Below are positions 14,370-22,211 of a DNA stretch of 64,000 bases, piece by piece. A program made the position numbers and the translations under genes. The stretch is from Methanobacterium paludis. GTDB taxonomy: Archaea > Methanobacteriota > Methanobacteria > Methanobacteriales > Methanobacteriaceae. The notes under the pieces were generated by a model. That model was given only the letters and a program-made list of their open reading frames with translations. It made no database searches and was not told where the DNA came from. The stretch is taken from assembly GCF_000214725.1 (NCBI RefSeq), contig NC_015574.1:880001-944000 (forward strand), given 5' to 3'. The first letter of the stretch is position 1, and each line of letters starts with the position of its first letter.

Positions 14370-17045
14370 TCAAAGATTCTCCATGGATATGAAAGCAGCA
14401 TCCTTAAGAGAGTTGTACTTATCCACGTCGCAGGTTACCACAACCACCTGAAGATCCCTTGCACTTTCAGACAGTATTTCCAGGGCATGGTGCATTCTCA
14501 AAGGGTCTGTGTTGACCAAGGGATCGTCCAGCACCACCAGCTGTTTGTCTTCTTTACTTAAAAGTCTGCCTAAAGCCAGTCTGAATATGCACCAGACCTG
14601 TTCTTGAGTACCAAAAGAAAGTGAATCCAGTAGAGCTTCATCATCACGACCTTCAGGTGTCACAGAACACGGCTTCATTTTATTGTCAAATTCTAAAGAG
14701 TACCTGGGACCCAGAAGCTTCGTGAGATCGTCGGTCACGATCCTCTTGATTGGGTCTGTAAGTGAGACGATGGTGTTTTCCTTGTAGTGTCTTGTGAGAT
14801 CGTAAAGGAGTTCAACAGCATCTGCATCTCTTTTCAGGTCTTTCATTGTTTTTTCTTTGTACTTTAAAGATTCTTCAAGTGTATTCAGGTCAAGTCCCCT
14901 GATATTTTTGAGGTCGGTTTCCATCCTGACGTGGGACAATTCCATTTCTCTCAGATCCTCTGTTAATCTTTTAACCTGAGTCTCGTAGGTATCATAATCT
15001 TTGATGGGTCCCTCTTCTTTTTCCAGTACCTCATCCTGGTACATCTTCAGGACCCTTCCCTTTTTCTCTAGTTCCAGGGAAATCTGGTTCTGTTCAACTT
15101 CCATTGCCTCGACTGTAATCCCATCTTTTTGCAAATTTCTCAAACGTTCATTTGATCTTTCAATGAACTGATCGTTGCTTTTTATTCCAGTTTCATCGCG
15201 AGATATACACTTATCAATGTTTACGTGTTGATCTTGAAGTGCCTGCATGTTAGCGTCAAGTTTGCTTTCATTATTTTTAAGGTTTCTTTCATTCTCTTCG
15301 ATTTCGTGTATCTTTCCTGAGAGTATTTCAACGACAGAATTTTTGTCCCTGTCCTTGCAGTTTTTGAAGGGAGAATCATCAGGTATCATAGCCCAGTTGC
15401 GTTCAATTTTACCTTCAAGTTCTGCAACTTCTCCTATGAGGGAATCCATACCAACTTCAGATTTTTTAGTTAAATCTGCGTTAATACGTTCAATTCCCTT
15501 TTCTAAACTATTTTTAGTATTTAAAAGTTCCCTGAGGGGTTCTAACTCCTTTTCACCATAAGGTGCAGTTAAACGTGTGAGTTCTGTTTCCATCTTCTCC
15601 AATTCAGACTTCAAAAGTTTAACATTTTCATTTCCACTTTTGATATCAATGGTACCCTGATCCAGCTCTATTTTAACAGACTGGTGTGCCGTCCAGTTAT
15701 TGTTTTCTAATTCAGATCTTTCCCCGTCAAGGTAGATGGAACCTTTAAATTCACCAGAAGCCCGGATGTTCAATCCTATGGCATCCAGTTTGGTTCTGGT
15801 ATCTCGGATACAGTTTATTAAAGTTTCAATTTCATTTAACTGGGATCTGGAAGGTGCTTTGATGGATCTGTGCGCATCTTCTTTGGATTCCAGTTCCTGG
15901 TTCAACGACCTTAAATCCTGGAGTCTGGATCTTTTATCCTCAAGCTGTATCTCCCTCATAACAGTTGTATGGGCTATGCTGGCTGCTGTTTTCTCCTGGG
16001 AAAGATCCTCCATACTGCACTTGAGATGTTTAATCTCTTCTTTAACACCTTCTATTTCACCTTCAACTTTTCTTAAATTTGATTCCTGTAGTTTCTTGTC
16101 TTCAGTTAGGGAATCATTTTCCAGGTTCACTTTGTTGATCTGGTCTGTTATCTGGGTGATCTCATCAATTTTCCCTTTGATGGAAATGTACCTTGTGTTG
16201 AGGTTTTCAACTTCTCTTTGTAGGTTTTCCCTTTCTATTTTATGATTTTGAGCTTCTTCAATGATCTTCTGAAGGTTTGAGAGGTGGTCCTTGGCTTCGT
16301 TTAAGCTGAGTTTCTTTTTACCCGTTAAAAACTCGTTGTCCTCCAGTTTGCGCATCAGGTCATCCTTTTCAATCAGTTTTTCCTTTGATTGTCTGATATT
16401 TTCGTTGATATCTTCTATTTCAGTGTTTAACTCCACCAGTTTGGAGCCTTTTTTCTGTTTTTTGGTTTTGGTGTAAAACTCTGAGAACCTGTCCTTTATG
16501 GATTGGTATATCTTTTTTTCCTCTTCTGATTCTATGGATGCACCTATCATGGACTGCAGGGATGTGAATGTTTCATCGTTGAGTTCGTCGGATATTATGG
16601 GCTCGCCCTGCACCATCCAGAGGCACTGGCCTATTCCCCAATTTTGGGACTTTGTATCGCCTGTGCGGGGCAGCTCTCCCCCAACTATTTTTGTCACGGC
16701 TTTATCTGCAAGGTCGCCTTCTGAAATCTTCTCCCAGTTGTTGTTCCACTTTTCAAGGATGCTTTTTGGTTGTATGAATGTTTTGGTTATCCTGTATCTG
16801 TCTCCATTGTTTCGGAAGGTTATTCTGGCTTGAGGTGCAAGCTGGGAACTCCAGGGTACTATTGATTTAATGTTTTTTGCTTTGCTTGAGTGTTTGGAGA
16901 AGAGTGTTGTTCTCAAAGAATCCATGAGGGTGGTTTTACCGCTTTCATTTGGGCCGTATACAACATTTAAACCGTCTTTGAACTGGATTTCCACGGGGTT
17001 TCTGAACTTTTTCCAGTTTTCAAGGCTTATACTTTCAAGTATCAT
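14370..17045 (-). CDS. Rad50/SbcC/YhaN-like ATPase without zinc hook
   Basis: The 891-residue ABC-type DNA-repair ATPase has Walker A GPNESGKTT near residue 32, a long central coiled coil (about 170-740), then the signature LSFGTQEQ and Walker B VVLDDPLVNTD near the C-terminus. True Rad50 has a CxxC zinc hook at the coil apex. Here the Cys residues are scattered and no CxxC exists, so it resembles YhaN-type or hookless SbcC relatives. Its start overlaps by 4 bp (ATGA) the stop of the Mre11-like gene, so the two are translationally coupled and should form a complex acting on DNA ends. Confidence 0.88.
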   Translation of the reverse strand: MILESISLENWKKFRNPVEIQFKDGLNVVYGPNESGKTTLMDSLRTTLFSKHSSKAKNIKSIVPWSSQLAPQARITFRNNGDRYRITKTFIQPKSILEKWNNNWEKISEGDLADKAVTKIVGGELPRTGDTKSQNWGIGQCLWMVQGEPIISDELNDETFTSLQSMIGASIESEEEKKIYQSIKDRFSEFYTKTKKQKKGSKLVELNTEIEDINENIRQSKEKLIEKDDLMRKLEDNEFLTGKKKLSLNEAKDHLSNLQKIIEEAQNHKIERENLQREVENLNTRYISIKGKIDEITQITDQINKVNLENDSLTEDKKLQESNLRKVEGEIEGVKEEIKHLKCSMEDLSQEKTAASIAHTTVMREIQLEDKRSRLQDLRSLNQELESKEDAHRSIKAPSRSQLNEIETLINCIRDTRTKLDAIGLNIRASGEFKGSIYLDGERSELENNNWTAHQSVKIELDQGTIDIKSGNENVKLLKSELEKMETELTRLTAPYGEKELEPLRELLNTKNSLEKGIERINADLTKKSEVGMDSLIGEVAELEGKIERNWAMIPDDSPFKNCKDRDKNSVVEILSGKIHEIEENERNLKNNESKLDANMQALQDQHVNIDKCISRDETGIKSNDQFIERSNERLRNLQKDGITVEAMEVEQNQISLELEKKGRVLKMYQDEVLEKEEGPIKDYDTYETQVKRLTEDLREMELSHVRMETDLKNIRGLDLNTLEESLKYKEKTMKDLKRDADAVELLYDLTRHYKENTIVSLTDPIKRIVTDDLTKLLGPRYSLEFDNKMKPCSVTPEGRDDEALLDSLSFGTQEQVWCIFRLALGRLLSKEDKQLVVLDDPLVNTDPLRMHHALEILSESARDLQVVVVTCDVDKYNSLKDAAFISMENL

Positions 17046-18292
17046 TGTGAAACCGCCTTAACCATCTGGTACAACATTAGTGAAGCTCTTTTCAGGACTT
17101 CGGGGCTTGCATTTTGTATGCTATCCACGTCCTTTATATCCTTGAAGATCTCCTCAGCATCTTCAGGTGAGATGCTTGAAAGTTCCTGTGTCATGGGGTC
17201 ATACTTCATAAGGGCCATCAATGCCTTGAATGTTCTTGGAACATAGGAACCTTCGGGTATCATGGCCTTAAATTCCAGCATGTTGGGTTTCAGGTAAAGT
17301 TCATCTGTTTTCAGGTTAAAAAAGAACAAATCCTTCACATTCAAATGTTCCAGGTAATCAAAGGCATCCTGTCCAACCACACCCTTGAGTTTCAGGTTTA
17401 AAATTGTGTAATCAGGATTTAATGTTGTTTTTAGGGTATTTTCCAGGTTTTCAACATCTTCCAGGCTGGTGATGTTTACGTTCATTGTTTCCCAGTTCAG
17501 TTTGCCCACTTTTACAGGTTCGATGGTTAGGTTTGTTGGTCCATTGGCTTTAACAGAGTCTATGTTGGGGGTTACTGTTTTGATTGTTTTTACAGCTTCA
17601 ATATTGAGATCTTCTGATCTTTCAATGTCTACAAAGACCACGTTGCCGCTGGTGTTCTCCCCGAACTTGGTGGTTTCAGGGGTTCCAGGATAGACTGTGC
17701 ATTTCTCGTACTGGAAAAATGAGTGCCATTCCCCAAGTGCCAGGTAATCCAGATTTGAAATATCTGCCCTCCTGGGGTTTATTGGGAAGTTGGATTCATC
17801 TGTAAATCCTGGTATCTGCAGGTTTCCATGGGCCAGTCCAATTGAAATATGGTTATTTTCGGGATTTATCCATTCTGTGGGGTCGCTCTGTGACTGCTTC
17901 TGGTTTACAGGGCAGGGGTACAGTGTAACATTATCCTGAATATCCAAAGGTTCGGCCTCTTTGAGTATGTGGATGTTTTCTGCAGCATCCCAGATAGGGT
18001 TGTTGTAGGGTGAGTCCCGGGTGAGGGGGTCGTGGTTTCCAGGAAGTATGTAAACTGGCAGGTAGGTCCCGGACAGGTCACTGCATACTTCATGGATTAT
18101 CTTTGAGTCAACATCGTTGCTGTCGAATAGATCCCCGGCCACCAGAATAAAATCAACGTTCCTTTCTCTGGCAGTTTCCAGGAGTCTTTTTATGGTTTCC
18201 ATCCGAATTTTGCGTGCTATATCAGCTTTTGGCCCGAGCTGGGCATATTTTATTCCTAAGTGCCAGTCTGCAGTGTGTAAAAACTTCACCAT
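17042..18292 (-). CDS. Mre11/SbcD/YhaO-like metallophosphoesterase nuclease
   Basis: The N-terminal 230 residues hold the calcineurin-like phosphoesterase motifs: HTADWHLG (Asp9, His11), AGDLFD, LPGNHDP, GLAHGN and ALGEWHSF, giving a two-metal nuclease site. The C-terminal part (about 240-416) is alpha/beta and probably binds the partner ATPase or DNA. It is the first gene of a two-gene operon with the hookless Rad50-like ATPase, and the pair is likely used in DNA double-strand end processing. The Trp in GEWH is a less usual variant of the final His motif. Confidence 0.88.
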   Translation of the reverse strand: MVKFLHTADWHLGIKYAQLGPKADIARKIRMETIKRLLETARERNVDFILVAGDLFDSNDVDSKIIHEVCSDLSGTYLPVYILPGNHDPLTRDSPYNNPIWDAAENIHILKEAEPLDIQDNVTLYPCPVNQKQSQSDPTEWINPENNHISIGLAHGNLQIPGFTDESNFPINPRRADISNLDYLALGEWHSFFQYEKCTVYPGTPETTKFGENTSGNVVFVDIERSEDLNIEAVKTIKTVTPNIDSVKANGPTNLTIEPVKVGKLNWETMNVNITSLEDVENLENTLKTTLNPDYTILNLKLKGVVGQDAFDYLEHLNVKDLFFFNLKTDELYLKPNMLEFKAMIPEGSYVPRTFKALMALMKYDPMTQELSSISPEDAEEIFKDIKDVDSIQNASPEVLKRASLMLYQMVKAVSQ

Positions 18293-18424
18293 TTTTATAA
18301 ATCCCCCTAATAAATAAAACCCTCAAGATGAAACAGGTTAGATCAATTTAATCCTTAAACTACTATTTACACGTTGTATTAATACAAGTTGTATTATTAA
18401 TTTATTTAATCTTTATTATTTTGT

Positions 18425-18607
18425 GATGTTTGGACTGTTATCAGACCTTTTTGAAATCTGAAATAAACTAGTGATGTTTGAACCGTTATCAGATCTTTGA
18501 AATGTGGAATCAAGGAAGTTCAAATTTAGGTGATGTTTGAATTGTTATTTGATCTTTGAAATGTGGAATCAAGGAAGCTCAATTGATGTTTGAACCCTTA
18601 TCAGATC
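18425..18607. repeat. Four degenerate tandem copies of a gene 3' end
   Basis: A block beginning GATGTTTG and continuing about to TTATCAGATC is found at 18425, 18473, 18532 and 18585 (spacing 48-59 bases). The two middle units also share a following segment with ATGTGGAATCAAGGAAG. The last copy overlaps the final codons of the ADP-ribosylglycohydrolase gene (stop at 18569-18571), so the repeats look like duplications of that 3' end by slippage or local recombination. They fill most of the 276-bp gap to the Mre11-like gene. Confidence 0.7.
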
Positions 18608-19963
18608 GTTTAATATGGAATCTATCACATCAAACTTGACCAGTTTATCCTGCCACCTATCTGGAATCCCACTTTCACCATGAATCCCACTTTCACCATA
18701 ATACGCTCCAGCAATCTGCCCGTATATTGCACCTGTGGTATCTGCATCGTCCCCTAAATTAACAGCCATTAAACATCCCTCTTCAAAGTTTTCACCGTTA
18801 TAAAAAGCCCAGAGAGCTGCTTCTAACGATTTAACTACAAATCCCCTGCCTTTAATTTCTGGAGGATTTTTATCTTTAAATGAACCGCAGGCAACCTCAT
18901 CAATCTCTGGGGCCAGCTTGTTCTCTTTCCAGTACCCATCTACAGGAGAGTACCTTTTTGAAAGTATTTTCTCCTTGGATTCTCCAATCAAACAGCCTAT
19001 TATCAGTCCTGCCATGTACCTGCAGGCGTCAACAGTTAAAACATGGGCGTGAGTTGTTCTGGAGCTTTCTGCTGATGTTTCAATGGCCAAAACTGGATCT
19101 GAAAAATAAAAAAGTGGAACAGGTGCCAAACGCATTATTGAACCGTTTCCAGCGGATCTTTCATGGTCCGCTCCGGGATATGGTTCATGGGTCTTTTCAA
19201 ACCTGTTTAAGGATTCCCTTGTGGTGTTGCCTATGTCAAAGCATGTTCCATTAACACTTAGATGACCTTCCCTGTACCATGACAAAAATTTTTCAAGCTG
19301 GTCAACCGGGTCGAACCCTTCCTTTTCAATCAAGCTTTCAGCTGAACACAACGCCATTGAGGTGTCATCAGTCCATTCACCGGGTTTCAGGCCGAATGTA
19401 CCGCCGCCAATCATATCATCCACGGGCTGGAAGGTTTTTGGTGGTTTAAATTCCAGTGGAACTCCCAGAGCATCTCCCACTGCCAGTCCAATGATACTTC
19501 CCCTGGTTCTGTCGACCATGCTTTCTTTAATTTCCTTTAAACGCATCAGGAGCTTCAAGAATATTTGACGGTCGATCATCTCTGCAATTAAACCTTCCAA
19601 GGATCTATTTGCCCTTACTATGGTGGTGAACAGTTTTTGAAGTGTTACGAGATCTGCACGGCCTATCAATTCAGGATCATTGAAATATCTGCGTGTTTCA
19701 TCATCCCATTCAGACCTTTTAAACGTTTGAATCATATTTTCATGGTAAAGGGCCTTGTAAAAAGTTATAACTTCTTCAGAATAATTGTAAAATGGTAACT
19801 GGTTAAGATTAGGGATTATCCCATAAAAATTGTTCTCTGGGTTGTTGAAGTAGGGTAAATATTCCAGCAGAGCATCCATATTCTTGAGATTAGGATATTG
19901 TGGATGTTTAGGATTTTTCCAGTTTTTAGGTTCGGCTCTGTTCTCAATGGATTCTTCTGACAT
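18569..19963 (-). CDS. DUF6508-like domain fused to ADP-ribosylglycohydrolase
   Basis: The C-terminal 300 residues are an ADP-ribosyl-hydrolase (DraG/ARH) domain with its dinuclear Mg site motifs: SIIGLAVGDALGVP, GEWTDDTSMAL, GNGSIMRLAP and NLGDDADTTGA. It should remove ADP-ribose from Arg or related linkages on protein or nucleic acid. The N-terminal 150 residues (LLEYLPYFNN, ADLVTLQKLFTTIVR) resemble DUF6508, a domain I know from defence-related contexts, by memory only. AGGAGG eight bases before the ATG supports the start. The gene ends inside a tandem repeat array. It borders the defence island and could reverse a phage- or toxin-derived ADP-ribosylation. Confidence 0.82.
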   Translation of the reverse strand: MSEESIENRAEPKNWKNPKHPQYPNLKNMDALLEYLPYFNNPENNFYGIIPNLNQLPFYNYSEEVITFYKALYHENMIQTFKRSEWDDETRRYFNDPELIGRADLVTLQKLFTTIVRANRSLEGLIAEMIDRQIFLKLLMRLKEIKESMVDRTRGSIIGLAVGDALGVPLEFKPPKTFQPVDDMIGGGTFGLKPGEWTDDTSMALCSAESLIEKEGFDPVDQLEKFLSWYREGHLSVNGTCFDIGNTTRESLNRFEKTHEPYPGADHERSAGNGSIMRLAPVPLFYFSDPVLAIETSAESSRTTHAHVLTVDACRYMAGLIIGCLIGESKEKILSKRYSPVDGYWKENKLAPEIDEVACGSFKDKNPPEIKGRGFVVKSLEAALWAFYNGENFEEGCLMAVNLGDDADTTGAIYGQIAGAYYGESGIHGESGIPDRWQDKLVKFDVIDSILNDLIRVQTSIELP

Positions 19964-20070
19964 GAAATGCCTCCTGAAATTAAAACAAACATTTATTCAT
20001 AAAACTAGTTTATTATTAACTACTTAATATTTTTTATAATTTGAAATAAAAAAATGGATTGGTGGTACAA

Positions 20071-20607
20071 GTGGTGAAGGATGAAGAATTTATCAACCAG
20101 GTATATGGGGCAGTATCAAAGGCATTTAAAACAGAAACAATTTATTTAAAGGGTAAAGATGGAGTAGGTAGAATAGTCTTATTTGATGAACCAGAATTAA
20201 TCCCTGGAGAAATGAATAGATATAAAATATCAAATCCAACTATGGCAGTTTTTGACGGTGAAAAATTGGTAATGGTTGTTGAAGCAATTCCTAAAAAACC
20301 CACACCTAAAAAACTTGTGGGACCAATTCCAGTGTGCATGATAGCACGAAACATGATTATCAACAAAAAAGATGGACAAAAGGAGTATGAATTGAATAGC
20401 AAGGATTCTAAATTCCTTCTTTTGATTGTGGTTCCAGATCAGGGAGAGGAAAATGGTCAAAGAAGTGAGAGAATCTTGGATTTGAATGATAAATTTAGAG
20501 GAGTCATGGATCTGGACAGTGAATACTCAAACCTCAAAGATTTTGCTATATGTGAGATTGAGGATGTTGAACAGGTTTTAGATAAGTTATTAAAAGATAA
20601 TCTATAG
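20071..20607 (+). CDS. Unknown protein at the left edge of the island
   Basis: This soluble protein of about 178 residues is not recognised. A central segment (NPTMAVFD...VMVVEAIPK) has the strand-strand look of a restriction-endonuclease-like core, but the acidic and Lys residues do not form a clear PD-(D/E)XK motif. The GTG at 20071, after GGTGG, is chosen because a decayed copy of the same region at 31.5 kb has an ATG at the equivalent place. The next gene starts about 30 bases downstream and is probably co-transcribed. Confidence 0.6.
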   Translation: MVKDEEFINQVYGAVSKAFKTETIYLKGKDGVGRIVLFDEPELIPGEMNRYKISNPTMAVFDGEKLVMVVEAIPKKPTPKKLVGPIPVCMIARNMIINKKDGQKEYELNSKDSKFLLLIVVPDQGEENGQRSERILDLNDKFRGVMDLDSEYSNLKDFAICEIEDVEQVLDKLLKDNL

Positions 20608-20635
20608 AATGGGAATTATATAGAAGGAGGATATT

Positions 20636-21048
20636 ATGAAATTGATTGCAGATAATTTTGCCTGGCGTTTTGGTCATTGGGGGTTTACTTTGCTGAAAAA
20701 GACATAAAAGATAGATGTGGGGGATATATCCAAGATTCTGGCTGGCTAATTCAGTACTGCTTTGGAAAAGATGAAACTGGTGAGTATCTGGATTACTACG
20801 CAACTCATAGAATGACAGGGGATTCACATGTGCGCATGTATGCAGATGGTAGGGAAGAGTCCCTCCTAACACTCTCCAGCATAGTTAAAATCAGTGAGGA
20901 TCCTGTAGAACAGAAGCGACTGGAAGATGAACATGACAAGTACAATCGTAAAGTGGTAAAAATGTTGGTTGATAATGGATTCGATAAGTTCACAATGAAC
21001 ATGTTTCTCAGTGCAGGAATGGATAAAAAAATGAATGAAGTTATTTAA
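20636..21048 (+). pseudogene. Unknown conserved-looking protein split by a one-base frameshift
   Basis: An ATG at 20636 with an excellent AAGGAGG site opens a frame that stops after 23 codons. The remainder continues in another frame from about 20677 to 21048. Joining them at the run of five G (20679-20683) gives a smooth sequence, ...RFGHW then GVYFAEKD..., as if one G were missing. The joined protein would be about 138 residues, rich in aromatic and charged residues (GWLIQYCFG, LDYYATHRMTGDSH). I recall similar bacterial hypothetical proteins but no function. It could be a mutation, a homopolymer sequencing error or programmed shifting. It ends 8 bp inside the convergent PCD-HEAT gene. Confidence 0.6.
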
Positions 21049-22198
21049 AGTCTTTTTTAGTAATTATATAAGACTTTTTAACAGCTTCAAGTACTTTTTC
21101 AAGATCCCCTTCCTTTTGGAGGTAAATAGCACCCCATTGAGAATCACCTTTCATACTATCTAACTCTTCTATTCCCTTGTTGCCTTGATAAATGTAAAAT
21201 CTAATTTTGTAGGGATTGAAAAAGTGAGCTGAGAAAAATGTTTTTTCAGGAGAACTAAATGATTTACCACCTTTTATATTTTTACTCTTAATATCCGTAC
21301 TTATGTACTCTAAATGTTTTTCAAAGTCATTAAATAGATTTTTTACCTCAGATTCTACAATTTTAAGGGATTTAATTGCTTCATCTCTAACTTTGCGGTC
21401 TGGATCTTTTTGAGCTAACTCTTTAAGAGTATTCACAGATTTTTCATCGTACCATTTAGAGACAGCTCTTGCAGCTCTCCAACGAACTGTGCTTTCCTCA
21501 TCTGAAAGGGCTTTTTTTATGGGAATCTCAGCTTTTTCACTTTCAATTTCACTTAAAGCTTCTATTGCCATTTCACGCTGGTGATAATTTTTTGATTTTA
21601 GTGCAGAAATTAGATCATACTCTGAACTTTTTCCAATCTCCACAAGAGCCTCTTTGGCAGCCCAACGAAATTCTGGATCAACAAAACCTAAAATTCGAAT
21701 CAATGGTTTAATAGCTTTTTCATCCCCTATTTTACCTAAAGAACGGGCAGAAGCCTTTTGAACGAATCTGTCACCATCATCTAAGGCTTTTATTAATAAA
21801 TTTATGGATCTTTTATCTCTTAATCTACCTAACCTTACAGTAGCTTTCCTTTTTTCAAAATCGGATCCATTTTTAAGCACATTCATATTACCCAAAACTT
21901 CTTCATCATTGTTGGATCCCATGGAATCTATTCTTTCCGCCAATTTAAAGTCTAAATCTGTAATGGCATTTTTATCATGGGTAAATATGTTCAGGATAAC
22001 TTCACCATATGAAATCTGCACGTCAGGATGGTGATGAACCTCTTCAGCAATTTCACCTACCTTGTTAACAAATTCTAACGCCTCTTTAAAGTCTTCAAAC
22101 TCAAAAACCTTCTCTAATTTAAGAGTATTTAACAATGCCCAGTTTCCATTTAAAGATGAAACTTTACTTTCAATTTCATTTTTATTTAGATCTTGCAA
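21041..22198 (-). CDS. Pterin-carbinolamine-dehydratase-like domain fused to HEAT repeats
   Basis: Residues 1-95 match pterin-4a-carbinolamine dehydratase (PCD/DCoH): the catalytic block EEVHHHPDV (residues 52-60) and the THD...D...LA..ID tail (FTHDKNAITDLDFKLAERID). Residues 100-290 are about six HEAT/PBS-type repeats of roughly 31 residues (for example VQKASARSLGKIGDEKAIKPL). The last 90 residues form a separate alpha/beta domain of unknown kind (KIRFYIYQG, WGAIYLQ). TTG at 22198, six bases after GAGGGTG, is the start. It is the last gene of an operon with a helicase-HNH protein (13-base gap) and an EVE-TPR protein. PCD domains usually recycle biopterin; here the HEAT scaffold and neighbours suggest a recruited sensor or binding role, which is inference. 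Confidence 0.8.
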   Translation of the reverse strand: MQDLNKNEIESKVSSLNGNWALLNTLKLEKVFEFEDFKEALEFVNKVGEIAEEVHHHPDVQISYGEVILNIFTHDKNAITDLDFKLAERIDSMGSNNDEEVLGNMNVLKNGSDFEKRKATVRLGRLRDKRSINLLIKALDDGDRFVQKASARSLGKIGDEKAIKPLIRILGFVDPEFRWAAKEALVEIGKSSEYDLISALKSKNYHQREMAIEALSEIESEKAEIPIKKALSDEESTVRWRAARAVSKWYDEKSVNTLKELAQKDPDRKVRDEAIKSLKIVESEVKNLFNDFEKHLEYISTDIKSKNIKGGKSFSSPEKTFFSAHFFNPYKIRFYIYQGNKGIEELDSMKGDSQWGAIYLQKEGDLEKVLEAVKKSYIITKKDFK

Positions 22199-22211
22199 TT
22201 TTACACCCTCT

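Noticed and set aside
15736..16245. Long plus-strand frame (169 codons) opposite the Rad50-like gene
   Set aside because: It is antisense to a clear coiled-coil coding region, is Ser/Leu rich as expected from the reverse of charged coiled coil, and has no ribosome site.
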